From contig JAHBTN010000001.1 in NCBI GenBank assembly GCA_019638575.1, forward strand, positions 306,646 to 370,645: a stretch of DNA of 64,000 bases, given 5' to 3'. This document shows, piece after piece, positions 15,967 through 25,357 of the stretch. The position numbers and the translations under genes were made by a program. Within the stretch, counting starts at the first letter, position 1. Each line of letters begins with the position of its first letter. The notes under the pieces were generated by a model. The model saw only the letters and a list, made by a program, of their open reading frames with translations, was not told the DNA's origin and ran no database searches. The stretch is from Ferruginibacter sp. (GTDB taxonomy: Bacteria > Bacteroidota > Bacteroidia > Chitinophagales > Chitinophagaceae).

Positions 15967-17151
15967 ATGCCTTTCAGAAAAATTATTAACGACCCCGTTT
16001 ACGGATTCATTACTATTGATGATGAACTAATAAACCAGGTAATTGCCCATCCGTATTTTCAAAGGCTTAGGCGAATAAATCAAATGGCATTGGCCAACCT
16101 TGTTTATCCCGGCGCTGTACACAGCAGGCTGCATCATGCTTTAGGCGCCTATCACCTGATGGGTATTGCACTTAACGAAATAAAAAATAAAGGCGCCCAA
16201 ATTACAGAAGCCGAAGAGCAGGCTGCAAAAATTGCTATCCTGCTTCATGATGCAGGGCATGGCCCTTTTAGCCATGCACTTGAACGAGTATTGGTTGAAA
16301 CCAGGCTCCATGAAGAACTTTCTTTATTAATAATTGAAGAACTAAATAAACAATTTAACGGACAGTTAAGCCTTGCCATTGAAATTTTTACCGACAGGTA
16401 CCATAAGAAATTTTTGTACCAGCTTATTAGTGGACAACTTGATGTAGACAGGATGGATTATTTAACAAGAGATAGTTTTTTTACCGGTGTTAATGAAGGT
16501 GTAATAGGTTACGACCGAATTTTAAAAATGTTAATAGTGCATAATGGCGAGCTGATGGTGGAAGAAAAATCTATTTACAGTATTGAAAAATTTTTAGTGG
16601 CCCGCAGGCTTATGTACTGGCAGGTTTACCTGCACAAAACTGTTTTGTGTGCCGAGCAAATGCTGCAAAGGATTATTAAAAGAGCCAAACAAATTAAAGC
16701 GGCAGCACAGCAACCTTTGCACAAATTCATCACACAACCAATACAAACAGTAACCCTACAGGAATTTTGTAACCTTGATGACTATGATGTATTAGCAGCT
16801 ATTAAGCATTGGTGTAGTCATGATGATAAAATATTATCAACCTTATGCAATGGAATTATTAACCGGCAATTGCTTAAAATAAGATACTTTGGCGAACCGG
16901 TGCCGCAGGAAATGGTAGATGAAAAAATAGTTCAGGCCTGCAACACATTAAATCTTACTGAGGAAGAAGCTTCCTGGTTGGTTTTTTCGGGAGAAGTAAG
17001 CAGCAGCACTTATAATACAAAAGAAGAACATATAAATATCTTATTTAAAGATGGAAGTATTAAAGATATTTCGGAAGTTGATAATGCACTAATAAACCAG
17101 CACCTGATGGGCAAGGTAAAAAAATATTACATTTGTTATCTTAAAACATAG
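15967..17151 (+). CDS. HD-domain phosphohydrolase (dGTPase/SAMHD1-like)
   Basis: 394-residue HD-superfamily phosphohydrolase. The metal site is visible as HSRLHHALGAYH (about 56-67), ILLHDAGHGPFSHALE (about 91-106) and the later Asp in QLDVDRMDYLTRD. The order and spacing resemble the dGTPase/SAMHD1 branch, whose members hydrolyse nucleotides, but the substrate cannot be read here. It lies just upstream of lpxD on the same strand, a placement I recall from other Bacteroidota, so it may be co-transcribed with lipid A genes. A perfect -7 element lies upstream. Confidence 0.9.
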   Translation: MPFRKIINDPVYGFITIDDELINQVIAHPYFQRLRRINQMALANLVYPGAVHSRLHHALGAYHLMGIALNEIKNKGAQITEAEEQAAKIAILLHDAGHGPFSHALERVLVETRLHEELSLLIIEELNKQFNGQLSLAIEIFTDRYHKKFLYQLISGQLDVDRMDYLTRDSFFTGVNEGVIGYDRILKMLIVHNGELMVEEKSIYSIEKFLVARRLMYWQVYLHKTVLCAEQMLQRIIKRAKQIKAAAQQPLHKFITQPIQTVTLQEFCNLDDYDVLAAIKHWCSHDDKILSTLCNGIINRQLLKIRYFGEPVPQEMVDEKIVQACNTLNLTEEEASWLVFSGEVSSSTYNTKEEHINILFKDGSIKDISEVDNALINQHLMGKVKKYYICYLKT

Positions 17152-17250
17152 CCAATTTGAAAATGCCCATTAGCAGGATATTTTAAAAAAAACTATTTTT
17201 ACTTATACTTTTTAAAATGGCCATAGCCAACATCATAATGATTCAATAAC

Positions 17251-18300
17251 ATGCAATTTACCGCCGCACAAATAGCCATGATGATTAACGGTAAAGTTGA
17301 AGGCAATGCCGAAACTACAGTAGCATCATTTGGTAAAATTGAAGAATCCGTAAGCGGGCAACTGGCATTTTTAGCCAATCCCAAATACGAAGAATATTTA
17401 TACAGCACGGGCGCCAGTATTATTATCATTAACGAATCGCAAGAACTAAAAAAAGAAATTAGTGCTACCCTTATAAAAGTACCGGATGCCTACTCGGCAT
17501 TTGCAACCCTGCTTGAAAAATACCAGCAAATACAAAGGCAACAGCTTACCGGTATACAGCAACCAGCTTATATTTCTGCCTCGGCCAAAATTGGCGATAA
17601 TGTATATATTGGTGCTTTTGCTTTCATTGGCGATCATGTAGTTGTAGCTGATGGTACAAAAATTTACCCGAATGCATATCTTGGTAACCATGTAACAATT
17701 GGTAACAACTGCATTATACATCCCGGAGTAAAAATTTATCACAGTTGTAAAATTGGCAATAACGTATCAATACATGCAGGTACGGTTATTGGCAGTGATG
17801 GCTTTGGATTTGCCCCACAGGCTGATGGCACATTAAAAAAAGTACCACAAATAGGAAATGTGGTAGTGGAAGATAATGTAGAAATAGGCGCCAATACTAC
17901 AATTGACAGGGCCACCATTGGCAGTACCCTAATAAAGGCCGGCGCCAAACTTGATAACCTGTTGCAGATAGCTCATAATGTAGAAGTAGGAAACAACTCG
18001 GTGATAGCAGCACAAAGTGGCATTAGCGGCAGTACCAAAGTTGGCAATAATGTTATGATTGGCGGACAAGTGGGAATTGTAGGCCATATTAAAATTGCTG
18101 ATGGCAGTAAAATAAATGCACAAAGTGGCGTAAGTAAATCCATAAAAAATCCCAATTCGGCTGTTACCGGCTCTCCGGCATTTGATTATACTGCAGCCCT
18201 GCGTAGCCAGGCTGCCAGCCGTAATTTACCCAGCCTCGAAAAAAGAGTTATAGAACTGGAGAAATTATTAAAAGAAATGATGGTGAAAAGTAATTCCTGA
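17251..18300 (+). CDS. lpxD: LpxD, UDP-3-O-acylglucosamine N-acyltransferase
   Basis: Third enzyme of lipid A synthesis, adding the second hydroxyacyl chain from acyl-ACP to UDP-3-O-acyl-glucosamine; cytoplasmic homotrimer. 349 residues, the usual size. The N-terminal uridine-binding domain (about 1-100, with SGQLAFLANPKYEEYL) precedes a left-handed beta-helix of hexapeptide repeats (about 105-310). The catalytic His is in LLQIAHNVEVG. A C-terminal helix follows (LEKRVIELEKLLKEMM). It lies upstream of the outer-membrane protein gene and lpxC-fabZ on the same strand. Confidence 0.96.
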   Translation: MQFTAAQIAMMINGKVEGNAETTVASFGKIEESVSGQLAFLANPKYEEYLYSTGASIIIINESQELKKEISATLIKVPDAYSAFATLLEKYQQIQRQQLTGIQQPAYISASAKIGDNVYIGAFAFIGDHVVVADGTKIYPNAYLGNHVTIGNNCIIHPGVKIYHSCKIGNNVSIHAGTVIGSDGFGFAPQADGTLKKVPQIGNVVVEDNVEIGANTTIDRATIGSTLIKAGAKLDNLLQIAHNVEVGNNSVIAAQSGISGSTKVGNNVMIGGQVGIVGHIKIADGSKINAQSGVSKSIKNPNSAVTGSPAFDYTAALRSQAASRNLPSLEKRVIELEKLLKEMMVKSNS

Positions 18301-18379
18301 AATTCACAGCCTGTCCTATTTACAATTCAAAAATTTAACAGCTTAACATTTTCTTTAGCGGCTTGCCTTTAAAATAAAA

Positions 18380-18387
18380 TATCTTTA
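18380..18387 (+). promoter_or_regulatory. Possible -7 promoter element before the DUF5686-type gene
   Basis: TATCTTTA matches the -7 consensus in seven of eight positions (final G replaced by A). It sits in the 145-base gap after lpxD, about 58 bases before the chosen TTG start. Confidence 0.3.
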
Positions 18388-18445
18388 CGCATTGTATTTT
18401 TATTCAATTACAAAATCATCTTACCCAATCGCTAAAACTTCTTGT

Positions 18446-20929
18446 TTGAAAACCTGTAAATATATCATCGCTTTTTTGTGTTTACTTTTTCTTACTGTTT
18501 TTTCCTTTGGACAAACACTTACCATATCGGGTACCGTAATTGATGGCCATACCAAAGAACCGGTAAGTTGGGCATCGGTATATTTTGCAAGGTCGGGCTA
18601 TGGCCAATCTACAGATAGCGCAGGCAGGTTTTCTATTACTGTTACCAATTTTAAAGACGATACTTTAAAAGTAAGTTTCATTGGCTTTGAAACTTATAAA
18701 TTACCGGTAACCATTTTACAAAACAATAAAGACTTAAACATACAGTTAGAAAGAGGTTCGGCTAAAGGCGAAGTAATTGTAAAAGCAAAATGGAACCGTG
18801 GCCTTTATTTATGGAAAAAAATAATGGCCAAAAAGAAACAATATAACCGGTACGACCAAAATAACTTTAGCTACGAAGCTTATAACAAACTAGAGGTAGA
18901 TTTAAAGAATTTTAATGCCACCAAAGCTAAAAAGAATTTCTTGCTAAAAGGTTTCTCATTTATTTTTGATAATATCGACAGTACTTCAGAATCGGTTCCG
19001 TTTTTACCGGCATATCTTATTGAAAGCATTAGCGATTATGCTTATCAAAAAAATCCGCAAAAATTTTACGAACACATTAAAGCCACTAACACCAAAGGGT
19101 TTAAAAACGAAAGTATCAGTAAACTGCTGGGTGTGATGAACCAAAACGTAAATATTTACAGCAATTTCATAAATGTGATGGACAAAGATTTCATCAGCCC
19201 ATTTAACGACAATGCAGATAATTTTTACATTTTTACCGTACCCGACACACAGGTTGTAAATGGAAAAAAAATATATCATTTTGTATTTAACTCAAAACGG
19301 CCGGGGCAAAATACATTTAGTGGCGATGCATGGGTAACAGAAAAAACTTTCCAGATTACAAAAGTAAATCTTTATTTAGGCAAAGATGCCAACATCAATT
19401 TTATTGATCGTATCAGTGTTTTCCAGGAATACATTCCCGTTAATGATTCGGTGTTTTTTTTACACCGGGATAAGTTCTTTGCCGATTTCAGGTTACTTGG
19501 TAAAAATTCACTCACTCTCATAGGGCGAAAAACAACTTCGTACAAAGACATTATCATCAACAGCGACTCGTTGACCAATGCATTTAAAAACCAGCATATT
19601 GAAGAGTTGGTAAAAACAGATAAGGCTGTTAATGAAAAAACAGATTCGGCATGGGCATTATTACGGCATGATACATTATCAAAAAACGAAAAAGCAATAT
19701 ATACCACGATAGACAGGCTGATGGAGATGCCTAAATTTCAAAAACTGCAAACCAATTTAAAATTTTTAGCAGGAGGATACAGAAATGTGGGCAAATTTGA
19801 AATTGGCCCCTGGTTTAACTGGATTAGTGCTAACCAATGGGAAGGCACCCGTTTCAGGTTCGACCTGGGAACCAATAAAAAACTGATGAAGAATGTGTAC
19901 CTGCACGGATACCTTGCCTATGGCACCCGGGATAAAAAATTTAAAGGCCTTGCAGAAGCTTTTTGGATTTTACAAAGAACCCCCAAACGCATAAGGTTAC
20001 ATTTATCTTATCAAAATGATGTAGATAACGGCATTAGCCAGGTAGGCCAGGTAAGCCAGGATAATATTTTTACACTGGCTATCAGAAAACCTAATGTAAC
20101 CCGAAAGTTTATTAACGTAAAAGATATACGATTTGAAGTTTTTAACGAACTGGGTAAAGGATTTTCTACCGAATGGTTTGTATCGCACCGGCAATATACA
20201 CCATTGCTTAATTTGCCCGATATAAAAAACTTTAGTGTAAGCAGTGGTAAACCACTTACAAATTTTGAACTGGCGCTTAAACTACGTTTTGCCTACCTCG
20301 AAAAATTTATTGAAACAGATTATAACCGTTATTCGCTGGGAACAAAATACCCTGTAGTAGAATTGATGGTTTCTAAAGGCATTGCAGGTGTATTTAACAG
20401 TGCATACAATTACAGCAAGTTTTCTTTATTGGTAAAGGATAATATGAAAATATCGCCATACGGTGTTTTGCAATACAGGGTATATGGTGGAAAAATTTAT
20501 GGCTCTATGCCATTTACTAACCTGGAGAATCATCCCGGAAACGATCTTTTTTATTATAACCAGTTTGCATTTAACCTGATGACCCGTTTTGAATATCTAA
20601 GTGACCAATATGCAGGCGCTAATATCGAGCATAATATAGGGTCGGGCTTATTTCGTTTTATACCGCTAACACGTAAATTAAAATGGCGACAGTTTTGGAA
20701 TGTAAAAACTCTTTGGGGTTCGCTAAGTAACGATAATACCGCCATTAACAATAAAACCGGTACGTTTAAAACACTAAATAAAAAAACTTACCTTGAAATT
20801 GGTACCGGTATCGATAATATCTTCAAGGTTTTTAGGCTGGATTTTGTTTGGCGCCTTTCCCCGTCAGCATCTTATGCAGGTACTGCGTCAAAATTTGGCG
20901 TATTCGGAAGCTTTCAACTGCAGTTTTAA
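18446..20929 (+). CDS. Outer-membrane protein with carboxypeptidase-like domain (DUF5686 type)
   Basis: About 827 residues. TTG at 18446 is chosen because it yields an ideal signal peptide (KTCKYIIAFLCLLFLTV, then FSFGQ); a TTG 54 bases upstream only adds a polar extension, and no ATG is available. The mature protein begins with a carboxypeptidase-regulatory-like beta-sandwich (LTISGTVIDGHTKEPVSWAS, about 25-105). A long region follows, ending in aromatic-rich beta strands and a terminal Phe (FGSFQLQF), as expected for a barrel. The overall pattern matches Bacteroidota DUF5686 proteins of unknown function. It is inserted between lpxD and lpxC-fabZ. Confidence 0.85.
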   Translation: MKTCKYIIAFLCLLFLTVFSFGQTLTISGTVIDGHTKEPVSWASVYFARSGYGQSTDSAGRFSITVTNFKDDTLKVSFIGFETYKLPVTILQNNKDLNIQLERGSAKGEVIVKAKWNRGLYLWKKIMAKKKQYNRYDQNNFSYEAYNKLEVDLKNFNATKAKKNFLLKGFSFIFDNIDSTSESVPFLPAYLIESISDYAYQKNPQKFYEHIKATNTKGFKNESISKLLGVMNQNVNIYSNFINVMDKDFISPFNDNADNFYIFTVPDTQVVNGKKIYHFVFNSKRPGQNTFSGDAWVTEKTFQITKVNLYLGKDANINFIDRISVFQEYIPVNDSVFFLHRDKFFADFRLLGKNSLTLIGRKTTSYKDIIINSDSLTNAFKNQHIEELVKTDKAVNEKTDSAWALLRHDTLSKNEKAIYTTIDRLMEMPKFQKLQTNLKFLAGGYRNVGKFEIGPWFNWISANQWEGTRFRFDLGTNKKLMKNVYLHGYLAYGTRDKKFKGLAEAFWILQRTPKRIRLHLSYQNDVDNGISQVGQVSQDNIFTLAIRKPNVTRKFINVKDIRFEVFNELGKGFSTEWFVSHRQYTPLLNLPDIKNFSVSSGKPLTNFELALKLRFAYLEKFIETDYNRYSLGTKYPVVELMVSKGIAGVFNSAYNYSKFSLLVKDNMKISPYGVLQYRVYGGKIYGSMPFTNLENHPGNDLFYYNQFAFNLMTRFEYLSDQYAGANIEHNIGSGLFRFIPLTRKLKWRQFWNVKTLWGSLSNDNTAINNKTGTFKTLNKKTYLEIGTGIDNIFKVFRLDFVWRLSPSASYAGTASKFGVFGSFQLQF

Positions 20930-20982
20930 ACTATATAAAAGGGTTTAGCTTGCTTTAAATTATGTGGGCAGCATATTTTAAA

Positions 20983-20990
20983 TATCTTTG
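20983..20990 (+). promoter_or_regulatory. -7 promoter element of lpxC-fabZ
   Basis: TATCTTTG, a perfect TAnnTTTG, ends 22 bases before the ATG of lpxC-fabZ. It suggests that lpxC has its own promoter after the inserted outer-membrane gene. No convincing -33 TTTG is seen. Confidence 0.55.
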
Positions 20991-21012
20991 CCAACAAATT
21001 TGAGTACATCGC

Positions 21013-22419
21013 ATGGATAAAAATTTTAATCCAGATAAACAACACACATTAGCCAAGCCTGTTAGTATTTCTGGCACCGGGCTTCATTCAGGAATAGAAG
21101 TTGATATGACACTTAAGCCGGCCAATCCGGGGTTTGGTTATCATTTTCAGCGAACCGACCTGCCCGGCTCCCCGGTAATAAAGGCCGACTGCGACCTGGT
21201 TACTGATACTTCAAGAGGAACTACATTAGAAAAAGGCGATTGCAAGGTGAGCACTGTTGAACATATTTTGGCAGCATTGGTTGGCATGGGTGTTGATAAC
21301 TGCCTTATAGAATTAAACGGGCCTGAAGTTCCAATTATGGATGGCAGTAGCGGACCATTTGTAGATATTATTGAAAAAACAGGTGTGCTTGAACAAGACG
21401 CAGCCAAAGTATGGTACAGCATAGATACCAACATCTCACATTTTGATGATGTAAAAAAAGTAGAGATGACTGCATTACCTGCAGTAAGTTATCATTTAAC
21501 AACACTTATTGATTTTAACAGCCCGGTATTGGGTACGCAACATGCCAGTTTAAAATCAATTAAAGAATTTAAACAGGAAATAGCGCCCTGCCGAACTTTT
21601 TGTTTTTTACACGAACTGGAAATGCTGCTTGATAATAACCTGGTAAAAGGCGGCGATATTAATAATGCCATAGTAGTGGTTGATAAACCAGTAACCGATG
21701 AAGAAATGAACAGGCTTGCAAAGGCATTCGGCCGCAAAAAAGTAGAAGTAAAAAGCGAAGGTTACCTTAATAACCTGGAACTTCGGTTTCCCAATGAACC
21801 TGCAAGGCATAAACTATTAGATGTGGTTGGAGATTTAGCTTTAATAGGTTATCCATTAAAAGCACATATAATAGCCAACCGCCCCGGGCATAGCAGTAAT
21901 GTAGAGTTTGCAAAAAAATTAAAACAATACATCAAAAAAAATAAACACACAAAAGACATACCTAATTACGACCCAAACCAGGAACCGGTTTATACACTAG
22001 AGCAAATAGAAAAAACTTTGCCCCACCGTTTTCCATTTATAATGGTGGATAAGATAATTGAACTTACCGATACGCATATTGTAGGTATTAAAAATATAAC
22101 CTATAACGAATATTTTTTCCAGGGCCATTTTCCCGGAAACCCGGTAATGCCCGGCGTTTTGCAGATTGAAGCTTTGGCTCAAACCGGCGGCTTATTATGT
22201 ATTAATGCCATGCCACAAGGCCAGTACGACACTTATTTTTTAAAAATTGATAATTGCAAATTCAAACAAAAAGTAGTGCCCGGAGATTCATTGATTTTAA
22301 AAATGGAATTGGTAGAACCCATACGCCGTGGTATTTGTGTTATGAAGGGCAGCGTATATGTAGGCAATAAATTATGTACCGAAGCAGATTTAACTGCTCA
22401 ATTGGTAAAAAGAAAATAA
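21013..22419 (+). CDS. LpxC-FabZ fusion: UDP-acyl-GlcNAc deacetylase / hydroxyacyl-ACP dehydratase
   Basis: Bifunctional enzyme of 468 residues typical of Bacteroidota. The LpxC half (about 8-305) is the zinc deacetylase that commits UDP-3-O-acyl-GlcNAc to lipid A; zinc ligands are His84 (VEHILAAL) and the RPGHSSNVEF segment. The FabZ half (about 322-468) dehydrates 3-hydroxyacyl-ACP and contains LPHRFPFIMVDKI and the catalytic segment GHFPGNPVMPGVLQIEALAQ. The fusion puts two competitors for hydroxyacyl-ACP in one polypeptide. It is followed 138 bases later by lpxA. Confidence 0.96.
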   Translation: MDKNFNPDKQHTLAKPVSISGTGLHSGIEVDMTLKPANPGFGYHFQRTDLPGSPVIKADCDLVTDTSRGTTLEKGDCKVSTVEHILAALVGMGVDNCLIELNGPEVPIMDGSSGPFVDIIEKTGVLEQDAAKVWYSIDTNISHFDDVKKVEMTALPAVSYHLTTLIDFNSPVLGTQHASLKSIKEFKQEIAPCRTFCFLHELEMLLDNNLVKGGDINNAIVVVDKPVTDEEMNRLAKAFGRKKVEVKSEGYLNNLELRFPNEPARHKLLDVVGDLALIGYPLKAHIIANRPGHSSNVEFAKKLKQYIKKNKHTKDIPNYDPNQEPVYTLEQIEKTLPHRFPFIMVDKIIELTDTHIVGIKNITYNEYFFQGHFPGNPVMPGVLQIEALAQTGGLLCINAMPQGQYDTYFLKIDNCKFKQKVVPGDSLILKMELVEPIRRGICVMKGSVYVGNKLCTEADLTAQLVKRK

Positions 22420-22557
22420 ATATGTAAATGTGCCATTGAGCAAGTATGCAAAATCACAATAAATATTTAATTTAAAATTATAAAGCAGCTTTTAAAAACC
22501 TAACAATTTAAATTAACATACTGGCAATATTGCCCTTTTGCTCATTGCATTTAAATT

Positions 22558-23355
22558 ATGATTCATCCACACACATACATACACCCCAATGCCAAACTGG
22601 CTACCAATGTAAAGGTTGATCCTTTTAGTGTAATTCACCAAAACGTAGAAATAGGTGAAGGAACCTGGATAGGAAGTAATGTAACCATTATGGAAGGAGC
22701 AAGAATTGGAAGGAACTGCCGCATATTTCCGGGGGCCGTTATTGCTGCTATCCCACAGGATTTAAAATTTGATGGTGAAGAAACCACTGTTGAAATTGGC
22801 GATAATACCACTATTCGTGAATTTGTAACTGTAAACAGGGGCAGCAAAGATAAATGGACAACAAGGGTTGGCAACAATTGCCTGATTATGGCATATAGCC
22901 ATATTGCCCATGACTGTATTATAGGCAACAATTGCATTATGAGCAACAATACTCAAATGGCAGGGCATGTAAGCATGGGCGATAATGCAATACTTGCAGG
23001 TATGTGTGCTGTTCACCAGTTTGTTCATATAGGCCAGCATGCATTTATTGCCGGAGGTTCTTTAGTAAGTAAAGATGTGCCACCATTTATTAAAGCAGGA
23101 CGAACACCATTAAGTTATGCCGGTGTAAATTCTATCGGGTTAAAACGCAAAGGGTTTTCGTTAGACAGGATAAATAAAATTCTTGATATTTATCGTATCA
23201 TTTACAATAAATCTATGAACACATCACAGGCATTGAATTTTATAGAAGAAGAACTACCGGCTACTGATGAGCGTGATGAGATTGTAACTTTTATAAGAGA
23301 AAGCGGCCGTGGAATTATAAAACGTTTTACCAAAGGAAGTATGGAAGATGAATAA
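22558..23355 (+). CDS. lpxA: LpxA, acyl-ACP--UDP-GlcNAc O-acyltransferase
   Basis: First enzyme of lipid A synthesis, transferring a 3-hydroxyacyl chain from ACP to UDP-GlcNAc. 265 residues. The N-terminal two thirds (about 1-190) is a left-handed beta-helix of hexapeptide repeats (IHPNAKLATNVKVDPF onward). The catalytic His is in SHIAHDCIIG. The helical C-terminal domain (about 192-265) is intact. A 12-base palindrome, GGCAATATTGCC (22523-22534), lies in the upstream gap; its meaning is unknown. An ABC ATPase gene follows on the same strand. Confidence 0.96.
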   Translation: MIHPHTYIHPNAKLATNVKVDPFSVIHQNVEIGEGTWIGSNVTIMEGARIGRNCRIFPGAVIAAIPQDLKFDGEETTVEIGDNTTIREFVTVNRGSKDKWTTRVGNNCLIMAYSHIAHDCIIGNNCIMSNNTQMAGHVSMGDNAILAGMCAVHQFVHIGQHAFIAGGSLVSKDVPPFIKAGRTPLSYAGVNSIGLKRKGFSLDRINKILDIYRIIYNKSMNTSQALNFIEEELPATDERDEIVTFIRESGRGIIKRFTKGSMEDE

Positions 23356-23433
23356 ACGCTTCCTTGCCTGTTTATGTAAGATTGCAACATACCACATCTA
23401 TCCAATTCACTAAAAATATCATACAGCAAAAAC

Positions 23434-24096
23434 ATGAAGCCTTCCATCACTCCTACTCTACAAATGGATAATGGCAAGGTGGAGATTAAGCTTACCAATG
23501 TGGGTAAACGATTTAACAGGGAGTGGATTTTTCGTAACTTCAATTACAGTTTTAATACCTCCAAAAAATACGCTATAACAGGCCCAAATGGTTCGGGAAA
23601 ATCAACACTACTGCAGGTTATAGCAGGTGCAACTATGCACAACGAAGGGATAATTGATTATACAATTGATCATCAAAAAATTGAACCCGAACAGCATTTT
23701 AAATTAATTTCCATAGCCGCCCCATACCTTGAACTGATTGAAGAAATGACAGCAAAAGAGATACTTTTTTTTCAATCATCATTTAAGCCTTTGCTGCAAT
23801 CGGTAAGTATTGCAGATATTTTAGAAACCGTAGGATTGCAAACAGCAACCAATAAACAATTACGTTACTTCAGCAGCGGTATGAAACAACGGTTAAAACT
23901 TGCACAGGCATTTTTTAGTAACACACCTATACTTTTACTTGACGAACCCACCACTAATTTAGATACTGATGGTATAGAATTATATCAAACTTTATTGAAT
24001 AATTACACAAAAAACAGGTTGGTTATTATAAGCAGCAATGTAAAACAGGAATATGATTTTTGTGATGAAGTGATAAGTATACAGGCTTATAAATAA
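23434..24096 (+). CDS. Solo ABC transporter ATP-binding protein
   Basis: 220-residue ABC ATPase with Walker A GPNGSGKST, an ABC signature reading YFSSGMKQR (S-S-G-M rather than LSGGQ), Walker B LLLDEPTTNLD and a C-terminal segment IISSNVKQE where the usual H-loop His is replaced. No permease gene is adjacent. It follows lpxA by 78 bases on the same strand and may be co-transcribed. ATG at 23434 is used; an internal Met at residue 11 is possible. A link to envelope lipid transport is only contextual. Confidence 0.85.
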   Translation: MKPSITPTLQMDNGKVEIKLTNVGKRFNREWIFRNFNYSFNTSKKYAITGPNGSGKSTLLQVIAGATMHNEGIIDYTIDHQKIEPEQHFKLISIAAPYLELIEEMTAKEILFFQSSFKPLLQSVSIADILETVGLQTATNKQLRYFSSGMKQRLKLAQAFFSNTPILLLDEPTTNLDTDGIELYQTLLNNYTKNRLVIISSNVKQEYDFCDEVISIQAYK

Positions 24097-24117
24097 GTTT
24101 TTCAACCTATACAGTTA

Positions 24118-25332
24118 TCATCGCTTACTTGCAATCAATAAATTCAAATCGGTAAATTTTAAATCAAACCGTTCGCTTAAAAAGAAATTTGTAAGGCTTC
24201 CTTTGTATAAATAAATACCGCTACGGATATTTAACTTATGCCAAATAATATGGTCAATGCCACCATCTTCGCCGGTTTCAAGCAGCAGCGGCATTAAAAC
24301 GTTGCTAATGGCCTGCGATGCGGTACGGGCAAAGCCACTTGGTATGTTGGGCACACAATAATGTATTACATCGTGTTTTTTAAATATTGGTTTTTCGTGG
24401 CTGGTAACCCTGCTTGTTTCAAAGCAACCACCATGGTCAATACTCACATCCACTATAACACTTCCGGGCCGCATATTACTAACGGTTTCTTCTGTTACTA
24501 CAATGGGAGTTCGCCCGGTATCGCCACTTAATGCACCTACAGCCACATCGCATGTTTTTAACTGCTTTGCCAATATTTTGGGTTCAAGCACCGAGGTCCA
24601 CATACGCACCCCAATATTATTTTGCAAACGCTTTAACCTGTAAATACTGTTATCAAAAACTTTTACGCTGGCGCCCATTGCCAATGCCGTACGGGCTGTG
24701 TATTCGCCTACAATACCGGCGCCAATGATAATTACTTTTGTAGGAGGTATGCCGCTAATACCACCAACCAATACACCTTTACCATTGTTAGCCTTGCTTA
24801 AATATTGCCCCGCAATCAGCATTACGGCGCTGCCGGCAATTTCGCTCATGCTGCGTACAATAGGATTGTGCCCGGTATCGTCTTTCAGGTTTTCGAAACT
24901 TAATGCTGTAATTTTTTTCTCCATCATCTTCTGCAGTATATCACGCTTCATTATTGCCATGTGTATAGGAGAAATAATTGTTTGGTTAGGTTTAAGCAAT
25001 TCACATTCGCTTGCACTAACAGGAGCGCTTTTAACCAATATCTCACATTCAAAAACTTCTTTTTTATCGTAAGCTATTTTTGCGCCGGCTTCGCTGTAAT
25101 CCTTATCGGTATAACTGGCACCATCACCGGCTTTAGTTTCCACTACCACCCTATGTCCATTTGCCATCATAACAGCTACGGCTTCGGGTGTAAGGGCAAC
25201 ACGGTCTTCATTAAAAGAATTTTCTTTGGGTATACCAATCAATAATTCTGCACCCTTTGCTTTAATATCAAGGGTTTCTTCAAGTGTTTCATACGAAAAT
25301 GACGACGATATGAAGGGTTTTGACGAAGCCAT
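24118..25332 (-). CDS. Alanine dehydrogenase family protein
   Basis: 404-residue NAD-dependent dehydrogenase of the alanine dehydrogenase / transhydrogenase-alpha family. The N-terminal catalytic domain begins with IGIPKENSFNEDRVALTPEAV, including the pyruvate-binding Arg and Lys region. The Rossmann NAD site is VIIIGAGIVGEYTARTALAMGA (about 214-235; stated as a span). SIDHGGCFETS and HYCVPNIPSGFARTAS are family blocks. The product would interconvert alanine and pyruvate plus ammonia. The N-terminal extension of about 28 residues is longer than classical Ald. It lies downstream of tsaE on the same strand, and a -7 element sits inside the tsaE 3' end. Confidence 0.88.
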   Translation of the reverse strand: MASSKPFISSSFSYETLEETLDIKAKGAELLIGIPKENSFNEDRVALTPEAVAVMMANGHRVVVETKAGDGASYTDKDYSEAGAKIAYDKKEVFECEILVKSAPVSASECELLKPNQTIISPIHMAIMKRDILQKMMEKKITALSFENLKDDTGHNPIVRSMSEIAGSAVMLIAGQYLSKANNGKGVLVGGISGIPPTKVIIIGAGIVGEYTARTALAMGASVKVFDNSIYRLKRLQNNIGVRMWTSVLEPKILAKQLKTCDVAVGALSGDTGRTPIVVTEETVSNMRPGSVIVDVSIDHGGCFETSRVTSHEKPIFKKHDVIHYCVPNIPSGFARTASQAISNVLMPLLLETGEDGGIDHIIWHKLNIRSGIYLYKGSLTNFFLSERFDLKFTDLNLLIASKR

Positions 25333-25357
25333 ATTGAATAATTTGTAAGCTTGTAAT

